Shown here: positions 44,657-51,028 of the stretch, one piece after another
Layout of the letters: each line of letters starts with the position of its first letter
How positions within the stretch are numbered: position 1 is the first letter of the stretch
Assembly: GCA_900545265.1 (NCBI GenBank)
Contig: UQYI01000020.1
Coordinates: forward strand, 1 to 51,028
From: an uncultured Eubacteriales bacterium
GTDB taxonomy: Bacteria > Bacillota > Clostridia > Christensenellales > CAG-138
DNA length: 51,028 nt
Direction: 5' to 3'
The notes under the pieces: generated by a model
What the model was told of the DNA's origin: nothing
The model's database searches: none
The model's input: the letters and a program-made list of their open reading frames with translations, nothing else
Position numbers and translations under genes: made by a program

Positions 44657-44680
44657 TCGTGTCACCAGCTTTCGTTTTTT

Positions 44681-44710
44681 CAGAAAGCAGTCGTACTAAA
44701 CGACTTTCTG
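44681..44710 (-). other. Hairpin in the cas3 mRNA leader
   Basis: On the minus strand CAGAAAG-TCGT pairs with ACGA...CTTTCTG, with a short bulge, and is followed by AAAAAAC. It lies between the predicted cas3 transcription start (about 44711) and the ATG. It is not a terminator because no T run follows; it may affect translation or stability. Confidence 0.4.
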
Positions 44711-44717
44711 TAATTCA

Positions 44718-44746
44718 AGTATATCAGCACAATTAAAATAATTCAA
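44718..44746 (-). promoter_or_regulatory. Promoter of the cas3-cas5c-cas8c-cas7c operon
   Basis: On the minus strand TTGAAT (44741-44746), 17 bp, TATACT (44718-44723). Transcription would start near 44711, giving a leader of about 55 nt. The crRNA-like target site lies 6 bp beyond the -35 box. Confidence 0.75.
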
Positions 44747-44752
44747 TATTCT

Positions 44753-44772
44753 TTCTTGGTCTTTATTATATA
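44753..44772 (+). promoter_or_regulatory. Target site of the crRNA-like RNA in the cas promoter (PAM TTC plus 17-nt partial protospacer)
   Basis: TTC (44753-44755) is the PAM known for type I-C. The next 17 bases, TTGGTCTTTATTATATA (44756-44772), equal the spacer-like start of the RNA at 44865-44881, TTGGTATTTATAATATA, except at positions 6 and 12. From position 18 on the match stops. Cascade bound here would abut the cas3 -35 box. The match is seen directly; the repression is inferred. Confidence 0.85.
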
Positions 44773-44802
44773 TTTTAAAAAACACGCAAGCTTCTTTTGC
44801 AA

Positions 44803-44830
44803 TTGATTTTTTCGTCTCATTTGATATAAT
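44803..44830 (+). promoter_or_regulatory. Promoter of the crRNA-like RNA
   Basis: TTGATT (44803-44808), 16 bp, a perfect TATAAT (44825-44830). The predicted start, 7 bases past the -10, is position 44837, exactly the first base of the pseudo-repeat. It is divergent from the cas promoter. Confidence 0.8.
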
Positions 44831-44836
44831 GTAAAA

Positions 44837-44864
44837 GTCTTGCATCATGCAAGTGGATTGAAAT
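44837..44864 (+). repeat. Single degenerate type I-C CRISPR repeat
   Basis: GTC, then hairpin CTTGCA (44839-44844), TCA loop, TGCAAG (44848-44853), then the handle TGGATTGAAAT (44854-44864). The handle is identical to that of canonical I-C repeats; the hairpin keeps its shape but has different bases and the element is a few bases shorter. No other copy is in the window. Confidence 0.85.
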
Positions 44865-44876
44865 TTGGTATTTATA

Positions 44877-44920
44877 ATATAAGCATCCGCGAAGTACTTT
44901 GACGGGTGCTTATATGTTTT
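44877..44920 (+). terminator. Intrinsic terminator of the crRNA-like RNA
   Basis: ATATAAGCATCCG pairs with CGGGTGCTTATAT (13 bp, one G-U) around a 13-base loop, followed by GTTTTA. Its first five bases are also positions 13-17 of the guide, so the stem base must open when the guide pairs with its target. Confidence 0.75.
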
Positions 44921-45071
44921 AATCATGCGCACAAATTAGGAACACGGTAAACCGAAGCTCATGATCCATTTCGTTTTGTTTTACGGAAAGCGGCTACTGT
45001 CCCTGACGCAATTGCATCGAAGGTCCTTCCTCAAAAATAGCCGTACTTTTTCAATCGTGATTGACAAAACA

Positions 45072-45110
45072 AAACCACGCAATCCAATGTCCATGATTGC
45101 GTGGTTTTAA
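45072..45110. terminator. Perfect 13-bp hairpin right of the crRNA-like RNA
   Basis: AAACCACGCAATC and GATTGCGTGGTTT flank a 10-base loop, with TTAA after on the plus strand and TGTTTTGTC on the minus strand. It can end transcripts from either side, including minus-strand read-through from the DUF4097 gene. The rest of 44921-45257 shows no gene. Confidence 0.7.
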
Positions 45111-45257
45111 GTAAAATGCAGCAGAATACGTGCAAAAACGTAAAAGGTACCCTTGCATGTTTTGCTCCCGTCCGCAGGCGGCACAGTCCGCTACGCACGC
45201 AGGCCTCCCCAAAAAGGGCGCCTTTCCGCTTCCCTATTTGCTTTTTCGTGACGCTTT

Positions 45258-46121
45258 TTATTCTACTGTCAGGCTGCCGCTGACGGTCCGGGCCTTCAAT
45301 GTGCATGAACCATCCCCAAAGAGCATCTTGCCCTGCTCCATCCGGTAGCTGTCGGCATGGAGTTTGCCGCTGGTGCTCTTATAAGTCACGGCAACGCCCT
45401 GCCCTTCCAGAAGCTTTACATACAACGAACCGCTGGTAGAGTCAAGCACAGCCTTTTTGCATCCCTTCAGCCCCAGACGAACAGAACCGCTGACGGTATC
45501 AACCTCTATTTCGGGTGCCTCCAAAGTTTCCGGTTCTATGGAGCCGGAGGTACTCTCCAGTTGTACCTCTTCCTGTGCTTTCAGGCTGTCCAGTCGGATG
45601 CTGCCGCTGATGCTTTTCAGCTGAATTTCCTTAGCCTCGATGCCCTTGCCCCGTATACTGCCGGATACGGTACTCAATTCCGCTTCCTCCAATGTATGGC
45701 TGCCCACTTCAATGGAGCCGCTGACAGAATCCACCGTCAGCGTTACACCCGCAGGCAGCTCCACGGTCAGATCTTTGCTGTAGGGAGGAAAAGCCCCTAC
45801 ATATCCGGAAGCGCAGAAACGGATGTACAGCACTCCGTCCTCCAGAAGCCACTGCAGTTGCTGTTTTTCGGAAAGAGAGCCCGTCTCGCTGACCGAAAGG
45901 GTGTTCTCCTTACTCTCCTTCAGGGTGACGGAACCGGATACCCAGTTCACCTCTACCTTTTCTACCTGATCTGCCGCATAGGTGAAGGCACCTGCATTAT
46001 AATGGTCTGTCTGCTCATTCGCTCTGGTATGCACGCTGTTCTTGTTCCAAAAGCCGCCGCAGCCAAAAAGCGGCAAACTCATCAGGGACAGTGCCGTCAG
46101 AAACAAAACATGCTTTTTCAT
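45258..46121 (-). CDS. DUF4097-family lipoprotein with Ser/Gly beta repeats
   Basis: A 287-aa predicted lipoprotein (lipobox LFGC, Cys21). After a linker it consists of short beta repeats, each with VSGSI, ISGSI or TSGSL (for example TVSGSIRGKGIEAKEIQLKS), which build a right-handed beta-helix-like fold. DUF4097 proteins often occur with PspC and membrane-stress genes, and a PspC gene is 2.5 kb away. Function is unknown; surface localisation is likely. The start at 46121 has GGGAGGG. Confidence 0.85.
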   Translation of the reverse strand: MKKHVLFLTALSLMSLPLFGCGGFWNKNSVHTRANEQTDHYNAGAFTYAADQVEKVEVNWVSGSVTLKESKENTLSVSETGSLSEKQQLQWLLEDGVLYIRFCASGYVGAFPPYSKDLTVELPAGVTLTVDSVSGSIEVGSHTLEEAELSTVSGSIRGKGIEAKEIQLKSISGSIRLDSLKAQEEVQLESTSGSIEPETLEAPEIEVDTVSGSVRLGLKGCKKAVLDSTSGSLYVKLLEGQGVAVTYKSTSGKLHADSYRMEQGKMLFGDGSCTLKARTVSGSLTVE

Positions 46122-46150
46122 TTTTCCCTCCCACATATTTTATCAAAAGA

Positions 46151-46525
46151 TCAATGGCTCCGCACCATGGTAAATTCCAACTCGCCCCGAGCCTGCTGCC
46201 CGATCACGGAGATCACATAATCGCCGTCGGCAGGGACCGACAGAATAAACGTGGCCGTATCCGCATCGTTGCCCGTGTATAGCGGCGTCTCCCCGGGGAT
46301 ACCCACGGAAATATCCATCTTGCCTTCCTGCTTTTGGATGGATACATGGATCTCATCTCCCGCCTGCAGCGTATAAGTCTCTCCCATGATCCCGTTCAAA
46401 GGAAACAGCTTGAGATAATACCTGTCATTGCTCACCACCCGGCCGTACATGGTATTGTTTCTGCAGCCCAATCCCACCAGCATCAGCATGCACAGAAGGA
46501 TGACTGCCATCCCTTTTCTTTTCAT
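46151..46525 (-). CDS. Small lipoprotein of unknown function
   Basis: A 124-aa predicted lipoprotein (lipobox VGLGC, Cys21) with a short beta-rich domain (ETYTLQAGDEIHVSIQ, SVPADGDYVISVIGQQARGE) resembling a PPC-like domain. It lies 30 bases upstream of the DUF4097 gene on the same strand, so the two are probably co-transcribed. Confidence 0.75.
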   Translation of the reverse strand: MKRKGMAVILLCMLMLVGLGCRNNTMYGRVVSNDRYYLKLFPLNGIMGETYTLQAGDEIHVSIQKQEGKMDISVGIPGETPLYTGNDADTATFILSVPADGDYVISVIGQQARGELEFTMVRSH

Positions 46526-46530
46526 TTTTG

Positions 46531-47472
46531 CTAAAACTCCCTATCCGTAAATGTCTTTATTTCCATAAAGCGTCCCTTGCGGCAGCAGATACTTTTCAGC
46601 CCCGTGCCATGCAGCCCCAGCAGCGAATCCATTTCCCGAGCGGCATTTTTATAGCTGCTGCGGGTATGATGCAGAAGGATATAGTCCGCTTCCCGAAGCT
46701 TGCCCCGGACCTCCCGGCAAAAGGTTCGCATAGGCCCACACAGATTGAATACCCAGATGGGCGCACACAAAGTCACATGGGCATATTGGCTCAGATTCTC
46801 CGGTATGGGCTGTATATCCATGGCCCAGCGATGCATCCCCCACCGGCCGCACCACCAAAACCCCTTGGTGCCTGCCGTAGGCTCTTTGGCCTGCAGTTCC
46901 AGCACTTGGGCACCGGTGCGCTCCGCTTCTTCCATGGCTGCCTTTTTTGTATAGCCCATGCGGGAAAAGTATACCACCAGCCGCTCCGGATCCTGCCCCA
47001 CGTGGGGGTATGTCCGCTGCTCTGTGGCAAAAGCTTCCTGTCTGGCAAATACCCAGGCAGCATACCCCGTCAGAGCCTGTGCAAGGCCGAAGAGGAAGTA
47101 TGCCGTATCCATAAAGTTTGGCGGAAACATGTAAAACTGGATGCATATCCAAAGCATCAGCGTTATGCCCAGCACACCGCCCAGCACCGTCCCTTGAGGC
47201 TTTCTTCCCGGCAGGAGCCCCGCCGCCAGCAAATCGGGCAGGCCGTTGACCAGCAGCAGTGCAATGCCGGAGAAAGTAAAATCCTGAAACAGTATATCTG
47301 CAAAGGGCATCTTCTTGAAGAAGGGCAGCATGGCGTCCATTCCCATACTTTTGCCCGTTGGATCCAGCAGCATGCCCAGACTGCCCCCCAGGGCGCCCAG
47401 GCCAATGAACAGCGTCCAGAAAATCAGCCAGCGGCGAGCAGCTGCATATCTGGAATGTGTGTTTGTTTTCAT
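46531..47472 (-). CDS. Membrane protein fused to a flavodoxin-like domain
   Basis: A 313-aa protein. The first half has about four hydrophobic segments (WLIFWTLFIGLGALGGSLGM, FSGIALLLVNGLPDLLAAGL and others). The second half begins ERLVVYFSRMGYTKKAAMEE, a flavodoxin FMN-phosphate loop (YFSRxGxTxK), and goes on with LCAPIWVFNLCGPMRTF. A flavodoxin fused behind a small membrane domain is uncommon. It may pass electrons to or from the membrane, but no partner gene is adjacent. The start at 47472 is chosen because the longer frame overlaps the upstream gene. Confidence 0.82.
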   Translation of the reverse strand: MKTNTHSRYAAARRWLIFWTLFIGLGALGGSLGMLLDPTGKSMGMDAMLPFFKKMPFADILFQDFTFSGIALLLVNGLPDLLAAGLLPGRKPQGTVLGGVLGITLMLWICIQFYMFPPNFMDTAYFLFGLAQALTGYAAWVFARQEAFATEQRTYPHVGQDPERLVVYFSRMGYTKKAAMEEAERTGAQVLELQAKEPTAGTKGFWWCGRWGMHRWAMDIQPIPENLSQYAHVTLCAPIWVFNLCGPMRTFCREVRGKLREADYILLHHTRSSYKNAAREMDSLLGLHGTGLKSICCRKGRFMEIKTFTDREF

Positions 47473-47485
47473 TATATCTATGTCC

Positions 47486-48478
47486 TTACGTATCGCTTTT
47501 CTGCATGACCAGCCGGATAGCCCCCATAACGGCGCCATATAACACCCCGGCTACTGCCCAGAGAACCCAGCTGTCTTTATAATTGCCCTTCCAAACGGTG
47601 AAATTCAGCACCAGAAATATAGCAGTGGCCACCAACCAGTAGATCGTGGTGAAACGGCCCATAACCCCACTATGCTTCTTTTCCTCAGGCGTAAAGTCCC
47701 CTTCTTCCAGCAGCTTATCCATAGAGCTTTGAATGATGCCCTGGTATACAAAGCATGCGGCGCCGCAGCCTGCCAGCCCCAACAGGGCGCAGACCCCCAG
47801 GATGTATGCTATGTCCGCCGTCTCAAAGCATATGGCCACAAACAACGGCACAACGGAAAGAATGCACAGCATGGTTCCCAAAAGGATCAGCCGGTCTCTG
47901 CGGTTCTTAAACGCTTTTCGGCGCTCTCTGACCATGCCGTCCACGCCGTATTCCGTTTCAAAGGGTTCTTTTTCCAAAAAGTCAAACTCTCTGACCCTGG
48001 CGGAGCAAGAAAGGAACATCCCTACTCCGGTCGCTACCAATAACATAAGCACGCACAGGCCGATCCCGCCCGCTGCATTTTCTGAAAGCGCGATCATCTT
48101 CCCATCGCTGAGTCCTGCCAGCACCAGCAGCACCACAGGGCATACCACGCACAACAGCGTTGCCAGAGCCATTTTTGGGGCCGCTGCCCGGCGCAGGGAA
48201 AGATACTCGCTGGCTTCTTCCATGGATACCCGATGCAAAGCGGGCACGCTGCTTTCCTCCGCCGTATACTCCGGTTCACCCAATTCGTCCTTCAGTAAAT
48301 AGTCCGTAGTCACGCCAAAAAGCCGGCTCAGCTGCAGGATCTTGTCCATATCGGGAACGGACTGAGCCCCCTCCCATTTGGAAACGGACTGCCGGGTCAC
48401 GCCCAACTTTTCTCCCAGTTCCTCCTGAGACCAGCCTGCCTTTTTCCTGAGTGCAATGATCTTATCTGCCAGAATCAT
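47486..48478 (-). CDS. XRE-family regulator with a multi-segment membrane domain
   Basis: A 330-aa protein. The N-terminal HTH (residues about 5-60) reads GWSQEELGEKLGVTRQSVSK and WEGAQSVPDMDKILQLSRLF. The rest holds about six membrane segments. Such one-component membrane regulators are common in Clostridia. It lies 13 bases upstream of the membrane-flavodoxin gene and is probably co-transcribed with it. The ribosome site is GAGGAAC. Confidence 0.9.
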   Translation of the reverse strand: MILADKIIALRKKAGWSQEELGEKLGVTRQSVSKWEGAQSVPDMDKILQLSRLFGVTTDYLLKDELGEPEYTAEESSVPALHRVSMEEASEYLSLRRAAAPKMALATLLCVVCPVVLLVLAGLSDGKMIALSENAAGGIGLCVLMLLVATGVGMFLSCSARVREFDFLEKEPFETEYGVDGMVRERRKAFKNRRDRLILLGTMLCILSVVPLFVAICFETADIAYILGVCALLGLAGCGAACFVYQGIIQSSMDKLLEEGDFTPEEKKHSGVMGRFTTIYWLVATAIFLVLNFTVWKGNYKDSWVLWAVAGVLYGAVMGAIRLVMQKSDT

Positions 48479-48633
48479 CTTTTGTTCCTCCTCAAAGCGT
48501 TTTCTTTTGTTCTCGACAGGAGAAACTATACCGTTTCCTCCGGTTGCGCAAAAGAAAGTTCCCCAGGAAATCTGTCAACCGGCCGTTGCTTTTACCGGAT
48601 TTCAGGGCTTTTTATCCGCTTTTTCCCCGAAGA

Positions 48634-48837
48634 TCAGTTCTGCCCTTCCACAGAGGACTTTGTGGGGATAACGATGGCGGCAATAATATAAGCCAGTACC
48701 CCGCTGCCGCCCAGCGCACAGAAAACGATCCAGCCCAACCGCACCAGCGAGGGATCCAAATCAAAATATTCGGCAATACCGCCGCACACACCGCAAAGCA
48801 TCTTGCCCTGCTCTACACGATACAATCTTTTTCTCAT
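48634..48837 (-). CDS. PspC-domain membrane protein
   Basis: A 67-aa PspC domain: KRLYRVEQGKMLCGVCGGIA, the DLDPSLVRLGWIVFCA segment and a membrane helix (LAYIIAAIVIPTK). PspC proteins respond to membrane stress; short stand-alone forms are widespread in Firmicutes. It has AAAAGGAG upstream. From 48838 to 49186 no gene is seen; a short AAAGAC/GTCTTT hairpin lies near 48952-48968 and a GCCGCC/GGCGGC hairpin near 49010. Confidence 0.92.
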   Translation of the reverse strand: MRKRLYRVEQGKMLCGVCGGIAEYFDLDPSLVRLGWIVFCALGGSGVLAYIIAAIVIPTKSSVEGQN

Positions 48838-49186
48838 TTGTCTTACTCCTTTTCCAATAGAAATTACGAAAATCCTTATTATGAAACGTGTGCTATTTTA
48901 CATCCTGCGGAGAATTTTGTCAAATAAAATACAACGTAAAAATGCATCAAAAAAAGACCCGCAGTCTTTAAAACGCAGGCTCGCCAAACCGCATAGGCAA
49001 ACCAAGCCGCCTTACTTCGGCGGCCTAAAAAGCAGATTGCGACCATACACCGGGGGTCTCCAGCTCCCGCTTCGCAAAAAGGGGAAGAATAAAGAATATT
49101 TTCCTTGCTGCTTTGATGCATTGGGAACATTTGCACAGAAACAAGGTCCTCTTTCCGCCCGGCTCCTGGACATGCCCTTGATTTAA

Positions 49187-49209
49187 AAAAGCTCCCCCTG
49201 GGAGCTTTT
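49187..49209 (-). terminator. Intrinsic terminator of the MATE gene
   Basis: AAAAGCTCCC and GGGAGCTTTT form a perfect 10-bp stem around a 3-base loop, followed on the minus strand by TTTAAAT. Confidence 0.88.
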
Positions 49210-49223
49210 GCAAATATAAAGAA

Positions 49224-50594
49224 TCAGGCTGCCTCTGCAGCAGACAGGGTACTATCCACCCGGCGCAGGGTTTTCTTCAGGAACACGGCACTGAGTACCA
49301 AAGATACCAGCTCCGCAATGGGGAACGCCAGCCACACCAACTCCAGCCGGCCGGAGAGGCTCAGCAGCCAGGCGGCAGGCAACAGTACCAGCATCTGCCT
49401 GCAAATGGATATAAGCAGAGAATGCAGGGGATTGCCGATGGCCTGACAGACGGAACCGGCAATAATGCAGAATCCCGCCAGCGCAAAGTGAGTACCGATG
49501 ATCCGCAAGGCCGGAATACCAATGGCTAACATATGCTCTTTAGCCTGAAAAAGCCGCAGAAGGAAGCCGGGCACCAGTTCAAACAGCAGCGTACCCACAC
49601 ACATGATGGCCACGGCGGTAAAGATCGTCAGCCGGATAGCCTGATGGATGCGCTCTTTCTGTCTGGCGCCATAATTATAGGAGATCAAAGGCACCATGGC
49701 ATTGTTCAGGCCAAATACGGGCATAAAGATAAAGTTCTGCAGCTTGCTGTATACGCCGAATACTGCGGTAGCTGTGGTGGTAAAAGCGATGAGTATCTGG
49801 TTGAGCAGGAAGTTCAGCACAGATCCAATGCTGATCATGAGGATGGATGGGAACCCGATGCGGTAGATCTCCCCTACCATAGCCCAATGGGGCCGGATCT
49901 GTTTCAGGTGAATACCCACGTCCAGGTTCTTTTTCAGATTCATGATCAGGCAAAGAACAGCCGCCGCGATCTGCCCTGCCACCGTGGCCACAGCCGCTCC
50001 CGCCACCTCCATTCTGGGAAAGCCCAGCAGACCAAAGATCAGAATGGGATCCAGAATGATGTTGATAATGGCGCCGAACAGCTGGGTCATCATGGTGATC
50101 CGGGTACGGCCCGTTGCCTGAAGCATCCGCTCAAAGCAGAACTGAAAAAAGATACCCGCCGAAAGGGCCAGACAAATGGTTACATAATCCGTGCCGTAGC
50201 GAACAATCTCCTCCACATCCGTAAAGGACAGGAAATAAGCTTTGGCGCAGGTCAGTCCTACAATGGCAAAAAGAACAGTGCTGACTAGGGAAAGGAAGAT
50301 CCCTGTCCCCGCCACCTCATCTACCAGCTCCCGTTTCTTTGCCCCCAGGTACCTGGAAAGCAGTGCGTTCATACCCAAACAGGTACCGCTAGCCACAGCG
50401 ATCATGGCATTTTGCAGCGGGAAAGCCAAAGACACGGCGTTAAGTGCATTCTCATTAAGCCGTGCTACATACACTGCATCCACTACATTATAAAGAGCCT
50501 GCACCAGCATGGAGATCATCATGGGCACAGCCATATCAAAAAGCACCTTGCGCACCGGCATGGAGCCCATTTTATTTTCCTGTATTTTTCCCAT
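49224..50594 (-). CDS. MATE-family efflux protein
   Basis: A 456-aa transporter with 12 predicted membrane segments in two related halves. N-terminal PVRKVLFDMAVPMMISMLVQ and ALYNVVDAVYVARL, and the mid segment IGFPSILMISIGSVLNFLLN, are typical of the DinF/NorM-like MATE branch. Family members export drugs or metabolites using Na+ or H+. The length is normal. Its promoter contains an inverted repeat over the -35 box. Confidence 0.93.
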   Translation of the reverse strand: MGKIQENKMGSMPVRKVLFDMAVPMMISMLVQALYNVVDAVYVARLNENALNAVSLAFPLQNAMIAVASGTCLGMNALLSRYLGAKKRELVDEVAGTGIFLSLVSTVLFAIVGLTCAKAYFLSFTDVEEIVRYGTDYVTICLALSAGIFFQFCFERMLQATGRTRITMMTQLFGAIINIILDPILIFGLLGFPRMEVAGAAVATVAGQIAAAVLCLIMNLKKNLDVGIHLKQIRPHWAMVGEIYRIGFPSILMISIGSVLNFLLNQILIAFTTTATAVFGVYSKLQNFIFMPVFGLNNAMVPLISYNYGARQKERIHQAIRLTIFTAVAIMCVGTLLFELVPGFLLRLFQAKEHMLAIGIPALRIIGTHFALAGFCIIAGSVCQAIGNPLHSLLISICRQMLVLLPAAWLLSLSGRLELVWLAFPIAELVSLVLSAVFLKKTLRRVDSTLSAAEAA

Positions 50595-50630
50595 ATTCCG
50601 CCTGATTTCTTAAAAAATAATAACCAGAAA

Positions 50631-50673
50631 AGTATACAGGCTTCCCCGGCGGTTGTCAACCTTCCCGGTTGAC
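50631..50673 (-). promoter_or_regulatory. MATE promoter with overlapping operator
   Basis: On the minus strand TTGACA (50654-50659), 17 bp, TATACT (50631-50636), with TG before the -10. A perfect 7-bp inverted repeat, GTCAACC (50655-50661) and GGTTGAC (50667-50673) with a TTCCC spacer, covers the -35 box. A repressor of MarR/TetR type could bind here; none is encoded in the window. Confidence 0.7.
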
Positions 50674-50726
50674 TTTGGGGCATAATGGTGTATGCTTTAC
50701 TTTCTCTGATTACGCCCGCAAAAAAC

Positions 50727-50767
50727 TCGCCTATCAGGGGGGAGTATCGCCTATCAGGGGGGGAGTA
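50727..50767. repeat. Tandem 20/21-bp repeat upstream of the MATE gene
   Basis: TCGCCTATCAGGGGGGAGTA is followed, one base later, by the same sequence with one more G. The pair lies about 55 bp upstream of the MATE operator. It may be a regulatory site or a slippage product. The rest of 50674-51013 shows no gene. Confidence 0.6.
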
Positions 50768-50974
50768 TCCTGTTCCTTTATCCGGCGGCATCGTTTTATT
50801 TGTAAGTGAATACGGCTGAGCCGGCACGGTTTCTTTTTCAGATTCCCCAATATTTCTGCCTGCACCCGAATATGTCACCGATTTTTTATTCCCGAAATCG
50901 GGCCGCTTCCTGACAAGCATAATCTTTTTGCAGCAGGGGGGATCTGTCGTACGATGGCATTCGTTTTTCACAAA

Positions 50975-50998
50975 AAAAGGAGCCCGAAGGCTCCTTTT
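50975..50998. terminator. Intrinsic terminator near the right edge
   Basis: AAAAGGAGCC and GGCTCCTTTT form a perfect 10-bp stem around a CGAA tetraloop, with A and T runs on both sides. On the minus strand it would end the gene whose stop is at 51014. Confidence 0.85.
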
Positions 50999-51013
50999 GT
51001 TTGCTTTGTTTTG

Positions 51014-51028
51014 TTACTCAATGATGCT
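51014..51028 (-). CDS. C-terminal end of a gene extending past the window
   Basis: Reading the minus strand, AGC ATC ATT GAG TAA gives Ser-Ile-Ile-Glu-stop just before the terminator at 50975-50998. Four codons are too few to identify the product; the terminator position is the main support. Confidence 0.4.
   Translation of the reverse strand, partial: SIIE

Larger units (their letters stand above)
44837..44920 (+). ncRNA. crRNA-like RNA that probably guides Cascade to repress its own operon (CreR-like)
   Basis: An 84-nt transcription unit. It starts with a single degenerate repeat (44837-44864), continues with a spacer-like segment whose first 17 nt match the cas promoter at 44756-44772 except at 6 and 12, and ends in an intrinsic hairpin (44877-44889 with 44903-44915, one G-U) and GTTTTA. 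No second repeat follows, so the 3' end would be made by termination. Cas5c should cut at the base of the repeat hairpin and leave the 11-nt handle. The limited match should allow binding without cleavage. Autorepressing crRNA-like RNAs are known from other CRISPR types. The role here is inferred; the arrangement is seen directly. Confidence 0.85.

Noticed and set aside
44696..44932. 78-codon open frame antisense to the crRNA-like RNA and upstream of cas3
   Set aside because: It runs through the promoters, terminator and target site, has no ribosome site and no recognisable protein features.
50727..50767. Tandem repeat as a CRISPR array
   Set aside because: The units are directly adjacent with no spacers.
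50519..50971. 150-codon open frame upstream of and overlapping the MATE start
   Set aside because: It covers the MATE promoter, operator and tandem repeat, and its translation has no family features.

Overview
The window looks like chromosome of a fairly GC-rich anaerobic gut-type Clostridium relative (Firmicutes, class Clostridia). The reasons are Shine-Dalgarno sites of the AGGAGG type, ferredoxin-dependent 2-oxoacid oxidoreductase, fermentative methylmalonyl-CoA genes, T-rich intrinsic terminators, TPP and lysine riboswitches, ThiT, HPr with a regulatory Ser46, many small lipoproteins and a type I-C CRISPR operon. I cannot name the genus. No rRNA or tRNA gene was seen.

Layout. 0.2-8.0 kb (minus): a KorDABC-type 2-oxoacid:ferredoxin oxidoreductase, then methylmalonyl-CoA mutase (two subunits), MeaB, epimerase and a carboxyltransferase; together they could take 2-oxoglutarate to succinyl-CoA, methylmalonyl-CoA and propionyl-CoA. 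8.0-9.2 kb: non-coding, with a possible structured RNA. 9.2-11.8 kb: a membrane-tethered HTH protein, an SH3-like lipoprotein and a zinc-ribbon membrane protein. 11.9-14.7 kb: HPr opposite a PTS-type dihydroxyacetone kinase operon (dhaKLM), with a GC-rich cloverleaf-like repeat between them. 14.8-18.0 kb: an AAA ATPase, AsnA and an AT-rich, probably imported phosphotransferase. 18.1-24.7 kb: a MacB-like ABC export operon with two adaptor proteins. 24.9-28.1 kb: BirA, a Nudix hydrolase, a frameshifted hypothetical gene and an L,D-transpeptidase. 28.2-33.2 kb: a catabolic-looking operon of an old-yellow-enzyme flavoprotein, split aconitase X and a 4Fe-4S aldo/keto reductase. 33.5-38.4 kb: an XRE regulator, a DUF368 lipid-carrier translocase, TPP riboswitch-thiT, lysine riboswitch-NhaC transporter and an ACT-domain protein. 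38.9-44.9 kb: the type I-C CRISPR effector operon. 45.2-51.0 kb: a DUF4097 lipoprotein, a small lipoprotein, a membrane-flavodoxin fusion, an XRE membrane protein, a PspC protein and a MATE exporter.

The main discovery is beside the CRISPR operon. The operon is cas3-cas5c-cas8c-cas7c only: no cas4/cas1/cas2 and no repeat array are in the window. Divergent from cas3 lies a short transcription unit with a strong promoter (TTGATT, 16 bp, TATAAT), a single degenerate type I-C repeat with a perfect 11-nt handle (TGGATTGAAAT), a spacer-like segment and an intrinsic terminator. The spacer-like segment matches a site just upstream of the cas3 promoter -35 box. That site has a 5'-TTC PAM, and positions 1-17 all match except 6 and 12, the positions Cascade flips out of the guide-target duplex. 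This is the expected design of a crRNA-like RNA that makes Cascade repress its own operon.

Other leads are an operator-like inverted repeat inside the promoter of the flavoprotein/aconitase X operon, a homopolymer frameshift in a conserved hypothetical gene, a dispersed GC-rich cloverleaf repeat, an ABC-exporter adaptor with an internal duplication, a membrane-flavodoxin fusion, and an operator in the MATE promoter.
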